Positions 14,401-29,400 of a stretch of DNA of 64,000 nucleotides are shown here, in pieces. The stretch is from Sclerodactyla briareus (lineage: Eukaryota > Echinodermata > Holothuroidea > Dendrochirotida > Sclerodactylidae), in contig JAODTK010004821.1 in NCBI GenBank assembly GCA_026419785.1, positions 62,001 through 126,000 on the forward strand, in the 5' to 3' direction. The notes under the pieces are model-generated. The model was given only the letters and a program-made list of their open reading frames with translations. It did no database searches and had not been told where the DNA came from. How positions within the stretch are numbered: position 1 is the first letter of the stretch; each line of letters starts with the position of its first letter. The position numbers and the translations under genes are program-made.

Positions 14401-17400
14401 ATATGCAAGAAATTGTAACTCCGTAACGGGAAGTCGTACGAACTTCGGTTGTGGACTGACGCATTCTGTTTTCCTCCAGCTAATATATTAGCCTCTCTAT
14501 AATTCATCCTGATTGCAGCTTTTTGAGGTCCACGTGATGAACGAGCAGAGAGAAGGAATCCTGAGGCCGGAGGAAGCGAAGAAAAAAGAGGGGCAAAACC
14601 CAGCCAAAGGTGTTTGTTGACTGTCGATGAGGTCGGCTTTGAGAGCGAGGGAAAGGTAAACGTGATAGCCACAACGGTGTTAGGAGTGGGGTGTTCCATG
14701 GTGACCAAGTCTGTTGGGGTGTGCTTGCATCGTAGGCCTTTGCCATATTGGTTCTAGCAGGATACACTCACTCCATGGGAGTATGCCCGAACTGGGCAAA
14801 TATATTAGTTACGTCAAATCACCACACTGCATTGCTGTAAAAGGAATCTCAGTAATGTCTTCTCCAGGAAGCAATTCAATGTCCATGTTCACAGACTGCT
14901 AGATGTTAAGGATCTTTCAAGGTCCTCCTAATTGAAGAATAACTGCAAACTTAGATAGGATAGAGATTATATCCTAGGGAATGGAAAACTGTATCTATAG
15001 GTTGAAACCCCATTTCAATGCAGTGTTCCTATGCGAGTCAATTAGAGGAACCAATCCCATTGTGCAATAACTCATAAATCATGTGGTAGCACAGAGGACT
15101 TAGTTATGTATTCCGATGTTTCATTCTGTTGAATAACTCATCATTCCTATAAGTTCTGTTTTTCTTCTATCACAAAGGTAACCATCAACACCTATCAACC
15201 CATACAACCGCATCCTCCCCCTGGGATCCATTTTTCAACTTGAAAATCATGTGGTCAATTTTGGATAGGGAAAATGAAAATATTTGCCAAGGGTTGTGCA
15301 AGTATGACACCATTCATCATTGCATGATGGGATGCTTTCTCAATCTTGCGCAATGCAAATGCATAAGCTTCAAAGGCTTCTATCTCTATGTAGCGGAGAG
15401 TTGTAAAAACATCGGGTTTGAATTGACACATCCATTTGTTCTGCAGCTTTTTATAATCTTTTTCCCATGGATTCATCCTCTCTATTTGCTCCTCTAACGC
15501 AATCTTGTTTCCCCTGTCGGCCCCAGTTTGTTATCAGAGGCCTTATTCCCGTGATCCTCTTCTGCATTGATTGGCTACCACAAGGACTGATAGAATCTCT
15601 CCTTCAATGATGTGCACTTTCGTACCATGCTCACCTCTCAACGTCCATCAGCCACTAGTCTCCTAAGCGTTCAGAAACAATGTTGTTAAGTCTGCTCAGT
15701 TTCCCGTCTCCAGGTCCAATGTCAGAAATCCGTCAGTACCAGGAGACACCAGTTACCGACCAGACCAAGCTGAGGAGACAAGTTGGGTGGCAGGTCTCGT
15801 AACCACTAACGATGGGGGGCCATTCGTCACTCGTGCACTCAGAATATTTTGTTTCACACAGCGCAACTTCCTGCAGTTATCGTCTCTCCTCCCCCCACCC
15901 TCCTGACATATCCTCTACTGGGCCGATTCCTTGGACCTGTCCACTATATCAACGTATTGACATTTCAGGGAATCATCCTCAGGTGGCTGTATCTTGAAAC
16001 CTGCCAACCCCCAGAACCAAAACAAACTGTACTGTATCCCTGGACCAACCACCCCCCTTCCCCGATATCAGAATCATCACTATTATGAACCAATTTTGCA
16101 CTGCTTTATCATTAATGTTTCCATCTTCTTGTTCAACAACTTTGAGGTTGCTTCACATTACTTTTTCATTGTTCCCATGCGGAGGACCCTGGCTGGACGG
16201 AGGTGGTATCACAGTTCCTGCTCGCAGCTGACGGCCTGGGCCGCCTGATACATGATTGAAATATGACAAACCAGGGATTGGACTGTGGTTCCTCTGAGAT
16301 TCTTCAACTGTGTACCCCATTCCCAATTGGATTTTTGACTTGAATTGGACCACGACAGAAGAAGCACTCTGTACCATGAAGTGCTCACTTTCTCTCCAAC
16401 TTTAAATCAGGTGTAATGATGTAGGTGACTCAGATTTCATTCATGTTTCTGTTTTCCAGTTGTTCATTTTTGAGATGATGAAGATCATCTGCTCTGCTGT
16501 TGTTGTTAATTTACTGCTCCATCCGTTGGGCATACCTTGTTTCGTATCACTTCTGCCTTGATTAACGCCAAAGATTTTCTCCACCGTAGGACGATAAGTC
16601 GAGCATGATCGACCCGGTGACGAACGAGCCAGTCGACGAGACTCGAGTAGATGCTATGTTTACTCAGCTCCTCCAGAAGAATGCGCCCCAGTCCCTTGTG
16701 TCTGCGGGCCGAGGAATGCCATCGCCTCAAGCACCACCTCCCCTCAAATGAGGCCCAGTCAGCCCCTGGGGTCAATTAAGTCCCCAGAGGCCCATGGGGA
16801 TGCAACTGAGGAGGAGAGCTCAGTCAAGAAGGAAATTGCTGCCTGGAGCATGGAGGACCTGAAAATCTATGATGCAACCAAGATTGTTGGTAGGTACTGG
16901 AGTGCTAGCATAGAGGGCGCCATTCTGTGTTCCATCGTAGGTACACTCTGCTGCAGTGAATGCACCGACATGTTCCTGAATGGAACTGCGGTGTTTCGCG
17001 CTTGCAGCTACATCTGCCCCACCCACATGCCAGGTGTGATTCTTAGCCACAATGGCCTTTTTGTTCCTCCACATCTTAGAATCTTCCACGTGATTTATTA
17101 TTGCTGTCTTCTTTCATTACTGACTTTTCTAACTCTTCTCAATACTGTTAAGCTCTTTCTCCTCATTGCCTCGTCTGACACAATCCACATGTCTTCTTGA
17201 ATTGAACGCAGCCATAAAACCGCACACACTTCTCTCTCGCTATCAGTGATATCTACCACAGCGTTCCCTCCCCCCCCCCACCCCCCCTTCCCCTCTCCTC
17301 TCCTGAAAAATTCAATGATGTTGGACATTCCTATGGGGCAGAGATTGAGGCCTTATCATTGAAACCATTCACTTGGAAATGGAATTTTTTGTGTGACATT

Positions 17401-20400
17401 CACACACATTGTGGTATTGGAATTCACTTTGTCGGCCCACTCTGCAAGGTCACTCTATCCGAACATGCCTGATGAAGAGGTATGGACTTGCATGTTACCC
17501 AGCCATATCAACCCAGCATTGCTGCTCGCTTTGGTTGGGGAACGTGCAAAGTTGATAGTTCATCATCATGCAAGGATGCAGTTTCGTTTTCCCGTGGTGT
17601 CGAACACGGGTGGCCAAAAGGCTAAGGAAGAAGTCATCAGCTTCCCACAATCCCCCCTTTATGTTCTCTCCACGAAATACCTCTGGCAGAGATGCAGACT
17701 GCCCAATTGGCTTGTATGATATTCTAGCGAGGGCAGAGGTACACTGCCATGGAGAGGAACACAGGGATAATGTACTTCCTCTTCTCGCCGCACTTATGCA
17801 CTCTTGCCACAGGCCATTTGACATAAAATCTCGCGTTTGTGATGAAACTACGAATGATGAAACATTAAGTCCTAGCTCAGAAGGTGGTTTTATCTTCCCC
17901 TTGGTCTAAACCTCCAATGTTTGATCCCAATATTCCCTTATTCCTAAGCATATTTGTCTTCTAAATCCCTGTGGTCAATTCCCTTGTATGCACATAATAG
18001 AGTACCAGACACGGTACTTCGGGGTTAGTTTTCTCCCACGTACCTTTTCACGTACAGGCTGGCTTCATCTATACCAGAACCGATGACACATTTTCGATGG
18101 GAGCCTGATTACTCACGCCAGACAGCAAACGTGCTCATAAGGCTCACTTATCCTCACGCGTCTGAATGCAAAAAAAAAAGAGCTCCCGCCAATCGTAGTA
18201 GCCATTCACGTGCAGGCTGGCTTCATCTATACCAGAACCACTGACACATTTACAGATGGGAGCCAGATGACTCACTCAAGGATCGCCAATCAAGGCAGCC
18301 TGGAGGTCCCATCTATCCTGGTGAAACTCTTTCGAATGAATGCGAGTCAGTGGTACTCGATCCACTCTGGAAGCATACCAAAATGAACCTAATTGTCGGC
18401 GTTGGAGTAGGGTGTCAAGCATTGCTAGGGCTAGTCTATGGCCTCATCGCCGTTGAATCATCAGCGTCCTCCATTAGAATGCAGCAAGTTCGCAAGATTT
18501 GTTAATTCCGGGCTCGTGAATGTTAAGAGACTCCGTAATTCAAACTCCACTACAATTGATTTGATACAGTCTCATGTATTCAAACCTCCGGACACAGTTT
18601 AGATGTACCAATCACCAACAGTCGGTATGCCCTCGAATCTACAGTCTTGGAGCGATGTGTTCCCTATGCCACTGCCAGGCAGTAACATATAAACAGATAC
18701 AAACAGAGGAGAGGGGAGGAGTTTGCTCTCATTCTAGGGAATTTCCCTCATTCTGACATCTTTTTTTTTTTAGACTGCTAATACAGAGGCTGGGCAGTCC
18801 CTTACTTAATTGTAAGCAATACAGACAAATGAAATAATGTTCCTGGGAATGCATGGCGATCATCTCAAAATCTGTTGGAGCAAATTTTGCCAGACGTTGT
18901 CTATGCAGTCTCTATCATATACCACCTTACTTGGGAGATTGGTTCTTTAGTTGGTCACACAGCACAGCTGCCACGCTCCATGCAACAGGATATCCGGCCA
19001 TACTACTTCCCTCGTGGTCAATTACTTCTGAGGAAGGGTCATCACTCTCTGGGAAGAGCGTGGTTTCTTCGATTTTCAGGAGGAAGATGCCTGTGTTGGT
19101 GGCCCTGACGATACCCAGTCAATGACAAAGAAGGCTGCCTATCCATTCTTTACGGCCCTGTTCGGTTTCCTGCATTAAATTCGGGTTGCTCTTTATTAAA
19201 TGAAGTGTGACAGAGCTGTCCATTTTCATCTTGTGAAATTTGTCATTTTGGGCATTCTTATGGATCCATGTTATGATCTCCCATGTCTCCTAAATCACAG
19301 GGAATTGGTATCGAGATTCCAGGCTCCTCTTGATCTGGTAAAAAATTTGAGAGTGATGGCAGATATTTTAAGAAGTACGACAGTTAAAGAAGTTTGGGGT
19401 GTTTGTGTATACAACGATGAAGCTTGATGGAGGTATTTTGAAGAAATGCAACAGTCAGAGGAGTTTTGCATGTTTGTGTATACGCCAATGAAGATTGATG
19501 GAGATATTCGAAGTGCAGCATTCAGAGAAGTTTGACTTGTTATGCATCAATGTGCGAGGCAACCTGTGAAATGAAGGATCATGCAATTTTCTGGTGTGTG
19601 AATGGAAAAAATGCATGAAAGAAACTTGACATCCCACGCCATGGGACAACATACTAACAATCGCAACTAATTAGTTTGGATTGGTTATGCTTGTCATTCG
19701 AGGTGAAGACATGACGAGAACGAAGAGCAATTGTTATCTGTCCAAGTGAAATGTGGTAGGGTGGACCGGTATTTTTTGTTTGTTACGATGTGACCTACGA
19801 AGAAAATGGGAGAATTCGACTCACCCGAGCAAAAGACACCAGAGGGATAGGGAATTCATCATTCAACAAGTATCACCATCGCCGTTACCAGGTGATGTTA
19901 ACTGCAACGATTATATCATGAACGGCCATTCCTCTGAATACAGCTCTCAGTTGCCGAGTGGGGTCTCTCTGGAATATTTCTGAGCGACTGAATGCTGAGG
20001 GCTGTGGTAGGTAGTACAGAGGATCTCCCAAAGGCAGGTAAGCGGAAGGGAAAAGTGTTACTAAATGGTTGGTAATCACAAATGCTCGTAAATGGTAGTA
20101 GTGACGATACCAGATAAATGAAATCTAAGGTAGCCAAATACACACCCAAAAACGGTGTCTGTGTAGCACAGTTGGCTGGAAGTCAGAATGGAAGCCATAT
20201 CATTTTCAACGAATGTCTTGAAGTGTTTTCCTGCACTATATACGATCTCTCTCTGGGACAAGTGGGGGAAAACTTTTTTGTACATGAGGTGTTTTGGTGG
20301 TTTGTTAACCATCTCTGGATAATCCAGCTTTGCAGTCAGTCGTCCTAACATCCCTTCCTAAGAAATTGTCTGATTAAGTGAGTTGATATTGCGAAAAAAG

Positions 20401-23400
20401 AATTTAACTCAGCCCTCAAGGGCAGTGTATGAACATTTCTCTGAGGGGGTCGACTTGTCATATTCCCCTTCCCAAGCAAGGCTGTAAAATCTCATACAAA
20501 TAAATTACATTTCTGGATCTGGCAGGCCAAGAGTATGTCATTCCGGTCACTGGTTCTTCTGCAAGCTGTGTCGGAAGTTCTACAACAGCGAGAATAGTGC
20601 CAGGGTGATCCACTGCAAGAGCCGAGCTCACTTCCAAAACCTCAATGGTAAGCGATGTACCTGGCTCCTTCCACAAACTAATATGATATATTATCTCAAA
20701 TAGGGAATTGTTGAGTGAATTGAGGTAAACAAGCAAGATTTGTATTTCTAGCACAAATTTTGGGATGTTCTGGGATATCTCAAATGAGGATTGACTTATC
20801 GGGATGGAGATCTGGCTTCCATAATAGTATCATTATCCCCTGCAAGACGGAGCTCTAATTAAGATCATCAAGGCCAACAGGTCATTTCAAGAGACAAACT
20901 GAGCAGATATTATTTCAAAATGGAAGGATAATTTTCCTCTCAGTGGTAGAGCGAACTTCTAAAGACTGTGGAAGGTAAAAAAATGGTCTTAGATGTGAGA
21001 AGTGGGTTTCTGTTGCTATTCATAGCCACACTGGAGGTCTTAATCTTTCCCTGCCAGTTAGAACATCACCCGTTATTGTCAACTTGACTTCTTGAGCTTT
21101 TGTAAATTTTATCTGCATTTGTGTTACAACCTTACCCGAACTGAAACAGAACCTGTTCGACATTTGTTACTTGCTTTTCGTAGAAACTCTTCGAAGAGAG
21201 AGATTGAAGGTTTCGCTGCTGAGCTGGCCAAGAAAAACAGAGGGCCGCCAAACAGGAAGGCCTGAAACCAAAAAATCCGCCACGAAAATACCGAGGGGAA
21301 GAAAGGGGGTGAAGGCGGAACCCATTGGTAGGTTAACAAGAGTTATACCAGAGATTGCTAACGGTAGAGACACACCACGAGGGCGGCATCTTGGGTTTTG
21401 ACCAAAATTTTGTATTGCGGATATGCGCGTTACAGAACATGGCGATCGTTTTGATACCAACTTTGTTTTGACCACATGGGACAAGAAAACCGCGGCCCAT
21501 TTTGGATTTTTTCGCAAAATTTTAGCAAGTGATTTGCGCGTTCAGAACATGGTGATCGTTTTTGGGACAAGCTTTTGTTTTTTGTCCCATGTTACCCCCC
21601 ACCCAGCAGCCATTTCAGATTTTTTTTTTTGGACGAAAGATTTTTTATCGCTCTCATGGATACTCTTTGATATCAAAAGAGATTGACATAGTCGCCCACG
21701 GATTGGCGGCTGATAGTGTCACAGAATGTTAGACACCACAATCTAATAGGACTCCTGAGAGTGTTACCCTAACTCTATTTCCCTGAATCCAATTGATTAG
21801 GGTGCCTAACATTCTGTGCCGTAGCCCTACTGATTGCTCATATGTGGGGATATATATGACACGTTGGTGGGGTTCACCCGCCAGGCAAAGGGCTAGTTTT
21901 GACCGAAATTGCTGAATTTGTACCTTCACTAGCAGGACACAGAACCTTGAAAGCTGAGGACCCCGAAGACAGACACAGAGGGAAGAGGATCCCAGGCGGA
22001 GGGAACCAGAAACAATGAAGTGATAAAGATTGAAGATGATGATAATGAGGTCGTGGTCATTCCGGACGATGATGAGGTAAGATAACCCGTCACTCTTGCA
22101 TCTATGAAATGAGTTAGATGTCACATGAATATTCACGCAAACAAGCTCCAATGGTGGTAGGGTTGAATTATCAGAGGAGGCAGGCTATCTCAGTCCACAG
22201 TGCTCAATAGACTAGGCATGTCCAGTGTTAGCGCTAAGGAATAATTTTTGAGAAGGAATTCCCTCCCAAGAATTTTGAAAATCTAGGAGGGACCTTATCT
22301 TCGGCCATTTTCGCACAAGTTTCCCCAGGGAGTTCAGACGGCGGACCAAAAAATTAGACTTAATTAACTAAACTCATGACTGCCATGTGGTAACGACATA
22401 TTACTATAGTCCCTTTTAACACTTAAACTAACCCATGCATCCTAATAAAAGCCTATAGGATTGTTGTTGTTTGGTCATGATACCTTAAATTACCCTGGTA
22501 TCTGAGACTATTTCTAAATCCTACAGCCACCGGAGGGGTAAATCATAGTCCACCGAAAGGCACAATTCATCAGCAATTTTTTTTGATCCTGATTTTTATG
22601 TTGTCATATGGCAAATTGTAATTTTGCAGGACAAATGTACAAAATCTAATAATTATTACATTAATTCCAGAGGGCGGGACTATGCTGTTGAATTGTCTAT
22701 CACTTGTACATGAGCCCAGTTCAGCCTACAAAATGAAATCCACTATCGAGACACCTCATGAATGTGCTTCAGATTTTGTGAAAAGTATTAATATTAACCC
22801 ATTTACATGTCTTGATTCCACATGTGATGTTATTGCGAAAAAAATCAGATTGCAGTTGTTTACTACGTTATTTTACAGTGTTTGATACCGAGATTCCGGA
22901 GCCATTTTTGTGAAATGTCAACGAGAAGCATGTGCTCAATCATAATCCCCACATGCTGTGTGCATACTGTCTGGACGCTAGTAAACTGTTTTCTCCCATG
23001 TCCTGCACATTGAACGATGTATGTCATGCATGTGCTAAGATCGCGATCGCCGTCAACATTATATTGTGGACTATACACTGGGGTTGCGCGGTATACCGGT
23101 ATCGTTATTATTGGTACCGGTACTCGCAGCACCGTTAGTACTCGCAGCACCAACGGTCAAATGCACAATTAATATTACCGGTACTGGCGGAAATTACCGG
23201 TATTGGCTACCAAATCCCGGTACTGATTGAATTACCAAAATCCAGTCCTGTATTTTTTGCCGATCCCAGCCGCCTCCGCGTACATCGCAACTTCATCTGC
23301 AATCGGTTAAAATTGATAAAATGCCCCAAGTGGCTGTAGCTAAAATCCCAGCCGTGCAGACATCGCAGTTACCCTACCGACATGCCAAAGATTATGTTGC

Positions 23401-26400
23401 TAGTTCACTCGCCCAAGCGTGCACTACTTTTAAACATAGCCCTGGCTTGGCGGAACCGTGGTCCTCACCCTTATGTTGTTCCGAGCATTCAATGTGCTCC
23501 CAATTCCCACTGCACGCTACACAACGATACCAAGTCTACGGACCGACGACAACGAACCTCTCCCACACACTCAACTTCAATAGGATTTTTCCATAGACTC
23601 TATGATTAAGGAGTGGATTTATTACGATCGTCGATCAGCGTTACTGCAATATAATTTGCGTTAGCCTACAATTCTTTGACATGAAGAACGTGATTAATTA
23701 GACAGTTGGTTGATAAAACAATCATACATGAAGGGTCTATGCATTGCTTCGGGGGTTTTTACGACTAATCTAGATCATGCTGCTTCGTTTCCTGCTAAAT
23801 AATCAGTTACGTTCGGGAAGCTTACTGGTAATTGCACTAGCGACCTGTTTCGTGGGCGAGGCTTGTTACATAGTACGTACTTACGATATAGAAGATATGT
23901 ATAGTTGTACCGTATTTCTGCCTATGTACTAGTACTACGAGCACAACAGTGGTCACATGCAGGTGCTGTTTGCCATACGTACGTTGTCATGAAGTCTTTT
24001 CAGCAATCGATCGATATAGGAACCCTAACCGGAAGAACCCCCTCGCGCCGCGCAACCCTATTATACACACTATTTTTGGCAATCCCTGGTGAGAAATCTG
24101 TGCGGGAATTCCCCGCACACAGTTATTTCTCTGCGGGATTCTGGCTGCATATGCGGGATTCCCGCAATCCCGCGCCTTAGCTGGGACGAACACGGCATGG
24201 CCCATTGTTACCCATGGGTAAAAACGGGTGCCCTGTGAAGCCACTTGTGACAAAAACTAGGAAGCACCAGTGTGCTGCTCCTCCGGAAGGTCTCTAAGGA
24301 GACACCAGATATCAAGGGGTCTGCAACCTGGGGCTTTTGAAGGTTTGATCAGCCTGACCTTTGACCTGGTAATGCCCTTCATCATACCCCCCCCAGTCCA
24401 TTTAGTGTAAGATTCTTACCATGTTGAAGGTGAGAGTAGTGTTAAAGGCAGGTGGACAGTAAATTATGACTGGGCCTTCTATCGTTTCCATGTTACATTG
24501 TGAAACAGTTTAGTGTATTCAGTTGCTAGTTTTTATTCATTGCAGGTGGAGACAGGAGTCAAGGAGCAGAGAACGGAGGGCAGATGGGTGAACAAGGAGA
24601 ATGCGGCGATACCGAGATGGTTCCCCAGGTATGACGGCTGTCTACCCACCTATGGTGAAACCCGGATTATTAATGTCGTGGAGAGAGAGGGATTGCTGGA
24701 CACTCAATCACGCCATTGAACGCAGGAGCAAGAGGAGGGGGGAGAGGTTGGGCAAAATATACAAATGATGTCACTGGGATGATACAGTGTTGTGACGAGT
24801 CCACCCATTGCTAGGGGCAAAAAATATACAAATGAGTTGTCACTGGGATACAGTGTTGTGACCGACCTCATTGCTATGGGCAAAATATACAAATGATGTC
24901 AATGGGATAAGTGGTGTGACGAGTCACCATGCCGAGTCACAAGTCAAGCATTCTTACAAAACTCGAGTGCAAGTCAAGTCAGACACATTGCCCAAGTCAC
25001 GTCAGGCCAATCGAGTCAAGTCAGCACTTGACTCAAGTCACATAAAGTCAATATTCCACCTCTTATATTAACAATTAAACTAATGTACGTAATAATATGC
25101 ATTGTTAGTATATAGTGGGCTCGACCCAATAGCAAATTATACATGTGCAAGGGCGGCGAGTGGGGTGGCGGTTGGAGGGACGGACAAGTATGAATACCAT
25201 CTAAGCGGAGCGCCACCACAGGTGGCGCGTAGGTACAAGAAAATTTTTCGTTTGCCAGACCACCTGGATGGGAAACGGCACTCCCAGCTTCATGGGGACA
25301 GTAGCAGCATTCATAACAGTGATAACAATTTTTTATTTAAGGGAAGGTTCTCCAAAAGCTTATCGAAATAGGGATCAATTCAAGGTTTGCGTTGGGTGCT
25401 GTGGACATGTTGAAATACGATGCAAGTGAGGTTTCAGACATGAACGGATAATCGAAATGGCCAAGCCACCCACCATTACGCCGCGCGAAGCGCGAGCTTT
25501 GCAGAATCCAATTTTTTTGACAACGATGACATTGCACTGACCACTCTCTGACCTATCACTTACGATAGGGCAGGCCTGAGTTTTACTCAAAGATACGCGG
25601 GGGGGGGGGGGCCCCGTTTATCTTCTTTGCGGACCACAGGAGCATGGGAGGGACATTTTACTTGGATCCAGATTGGGTCCAAGAGTAAACACAGAAGTAA
25701 AAACGCAAACTGCGCCCGAAGCACGCGCGAAAATTTTACACTTTTTGAACTTCCCTCCTAAAAGGCACAGCAATCTTGGATAGAAACTTGTCTTCACCAA
25801 ATGTTTTAATCATGTCTTTGACACGAAATGGTTGGTTTCCTTGCCGAATCTTCGTTGACTATTTTATGGGGTTTTCACCCGCACCGTGTGCCTGCCCACT
25901 TGGTATGTGTACTGTGCACGAAACAAACTTCGAAAAAGGGTCGCACCCAAAAGTGATTGCCGAATACTTATTTTAAATTTGCAGATGACCATATTTTGCC
26001 AAAACAAATCATAGGCCGCCAGGTGGTAGTAGCCATCGCCAACATTCTTCCCTTCAAAGAACAACAAAGTTTACACTTTTGGGAATTCCATCAAAATCAT
26101 GGCAAATTTGGACTTCACTTTTGGACAGCCTTTTCTTCACTTGATTTTGAATCATGTCTTTCTGACAACTTAATTTCGTGGGTTCCTGGTTGCATTTGCG
26201 ATGCCGCCCGTGTGCCCTCATAGTGCTAGTATGTGCACAGCTAGTGCACTCACCTCTTCAACAAGTGGTCGCACCATAAATAATAAAAAAATCACAGATC
26301 CGCCAGGAGGTAGACCTACCCCCGTCGTTAAACCCCCCGTCACCTCAGATAGCGATTTGGTTGACAACGTCAATGAAGGAGAGACACCCTAGCTGGTGAA

Positions 26401-29400
26401 AGCTAGTCTTATGTAAACGATTGGGATTGGAGGAGAACCCTTCTTCCTTTGATAATTGAGAAAAACCAGAGTAAAATTTCAGGCATTTTTTGTTACGAAA
26501 CATCCTATGTCGCAGAAGGCACATCATTGTATGAACATACCGACACATAAGATCCGCGCGCAGCGGCAAAAATTTCGAAAATGAGCAGCATAAGAATCCC
26601 TCCAACTCGATCCATTTGGTATTAATGCATTTGTTAAAATGGTGCTGATGCTATATGTCGGGTACAGTGTCGACGAAATAGCCAGTAGGGCTCAAATATT
26701 GGGGGGGGGGACGACAATTGCATTGCATCCCCCCCAACCCAAAATTGGGCCGAGGACGCCATCCCCCCCATGACGACGCCTTGGACATGGTCATGTATTA
26801 GCTGATATTTTTTGGTAGGAGGGGCGATCACTGAACTCAGATAAGCGTTGTAGAAAGATGCCACAAGATGACTCTACTTTTCATAAAGGAACTTTTAAGA
26901 AAATGAACCTAAAGAGATCCCTGAAGGCTACCATTTTTTGCAACCAATCCTTAGATATGCTTCAATGTACATGTATGAAGTTGAAACTAGGTGAACCTAA
27001 AACAGAGCAATAAATGACTGATTTTCCCTTTTAAGAACAATAATCACAAGTTTACATTCAATTACTTTGATAAAAAGAAAGTAGGCTATACCATTTCCAA
27101 CTAATCTTTGTGACATCATTTTTGCGTCATTAGGATTTATCAAAAAGGCATTATATAGTGCACCTCTCTTGCACTTGACTCCCAATGCTCCAAATGTTGT
27201 ATTCCGGGGCTTAGGGACTTGAACCACACACGCACAGATTTCAATGACTCCAACCACATTGTTGTATCTCCTGGGGCTTAGGTGACTCTGCAACCACACA
27301 TCGCACAGATTTCTTGCAAGGTGTGGGTGAAAAGTGCGCAATAGGAAATAAAGTAAATAAAATAAATGCCAGAGAAGGCATTAGGCAGTCCGCTTGGTGG
27401 GATTTAAAAAATGGTAGTCTTCTGATATTAGTCATTAATAAGTATGCCAAGAGAGCTAATCAAATCTCTGAATAAGGTAATCTGACTCTGAAATGTCATG
27501 AAAATGTACTAGACCAACACCTCCAAGCAAGTGCTGGTTGCATTTCAGGAAAATCAGGCTAGAAAAGTCAATCCTACTAAACTGACAGCGCATGGTGGCT
27601 GTATAAGTTAGTCCACCCTGATAACTATTCCGGACTGGGGCACTCGAAGCAGGGATTGTTTTATGGTCTTATGAAATTTGTAGTTGTCCCCAGACAAAAT
27701 TGATTCGAGCAGCCTCAGTCACTTCACTGAATCGTTGTCGTTTCATGTGTTTACAAAGTAGTCTGTGAATCCCAAAGCGAATGAGCGGCAGGCACAGACT
27801 GTGTCTCCCCACTTAGTCTTGTGTGTTTTGACGATTATTAATTTTTATCATCACTCGTTTGAGTGAATGTTACCTAATCTGGTCTGCAATGAAAAATATG
27901 CCCTTTGATTGACAACCACAGCTTGTGAAATAGAAATTGTCGGTCCAATTTTGTCGGGTGGGGGGGTGTACTCTATAGTTCCGTGATTGCTCCTCCAATA
28001 TTGGAGCAGCTGTCTTATAGAAGCCCCGCTGGGGGCCACGACAATCTGGACCCAAGAAGGGTACAGGTGTGAAACACTGCATGTGTATTCGGGCCGCACC
28101 TCAGTAAATGTGAAAAGCTTACACAGAAAGGAAAGCCCATATTGGGCAGGGTTGTCAACACGTCTTAACACTTTGCGCCGTTTGCGGCGTTTTCGGAGTT
28201 AGCCGGAGTAGATGCCAGATACTAGTACTGCCTGGCGTGTGGGGTGAATTCCCCACATCAGATAGTCGAGAGGATGACGCCATGTCGTTGTCGAAAACGA
28301 GCAACAAACTAACTTTTTGCGCAAATTTTAGACAACGAACTGACGAGAAATCACGTTACACAAAATGGCGGAGTACAGTAGCACGTACGGTACTGTGTAT
28401 GCGTATTGATATTGCAGAGGACTGTGTGTAGAATCATATTGTACAGTACGTACAACTTGGCAGAGCTACGAGCCGGCCGCCAATTTTTTCTTCCCACCGT
28501 GCGTGGCCACATTATAATCCGCAGTATATGGGTATCAGTTTCGCGAGACAGTGTGCGGTCAGGTGTTCGAAAACCAACTTTAGAAGCATTACTCTTCTTT
28601 TTTGCTGTTTCCATAGAATTGGCGGCACCCAAATTTACCCAAGGGACGGATTTGTAACGCGTGATCTCATGAAAAATCTGTTCTGGCCGCGTCGCGGCGG
28701 GAATAAAAATTAGAGGGCCGGCCTTCTCCATTGTTTAGTGGGCAGATATAGTCGTGCTGAGCATGGCTGTTTTTGCTGTCTGAGCGGCATGTACAGAGAG
28801 CCTCTACTAATGGGCTTGCTCCTGGGCGCACGCGCGGCGAAGCCGGCAACTGCCCACCGCGCAGCGCTCACTGAGCTAGCTTTGGTACAGTAACGGCTCT
28901 TGATAAAAACTCCGTTTTGACCGTGCCTCGAGTCCCAAATTTGACTCGAGTCAATTGTCAAGTCAAACATGCGACTCGAGTCGACTCGAGTCAAGAGTCT
29001 TGACTTGTTACAACACTGGCTGGATATAGGCTCTTAGTAATATATCGTTTGTGAAGCCCTAAGTTTTTTAGTGTGGGTGTTTCGAAGTAGCTTGTTTCAA
29101 CAGGACTGACGTCATGAATTCACCCTCCGTCTTAGGACCAATCACTTGTTCTTGCACAGCTTCGAAATTGAGAGGGTAACTCATTAATCAATCACATGCA
29201 TAGTTAAACTACAGGTGAGGCAGCTATTGTTCCCATAAAAAAAAGGCAATGTTCTGTGAAAGTTCCATGCAGCCTCAAATATTTGAGAAAATAAGCATCA
29301 TCGATACTGAAAATGAATGCCCATCGTTCAACAAGACCTTCAATCAAAATTAAACAGCACTCAAATTATTTCTATTGTTGGAGAAAATGGAATTTTTAGC

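Noticed and set aside
14178-14708. Minus-strand open frame of 176 codons
   Set aside because: It overlaps the plus-strand TVDEVG exon and repeat R1. It has no family features and is best explained as a shadow.
24909-29024. Autonomous hAT transposase inside the large element
   Set aside because: Only short frames on both strands. No dimerisation motif or BED finger was recognised.
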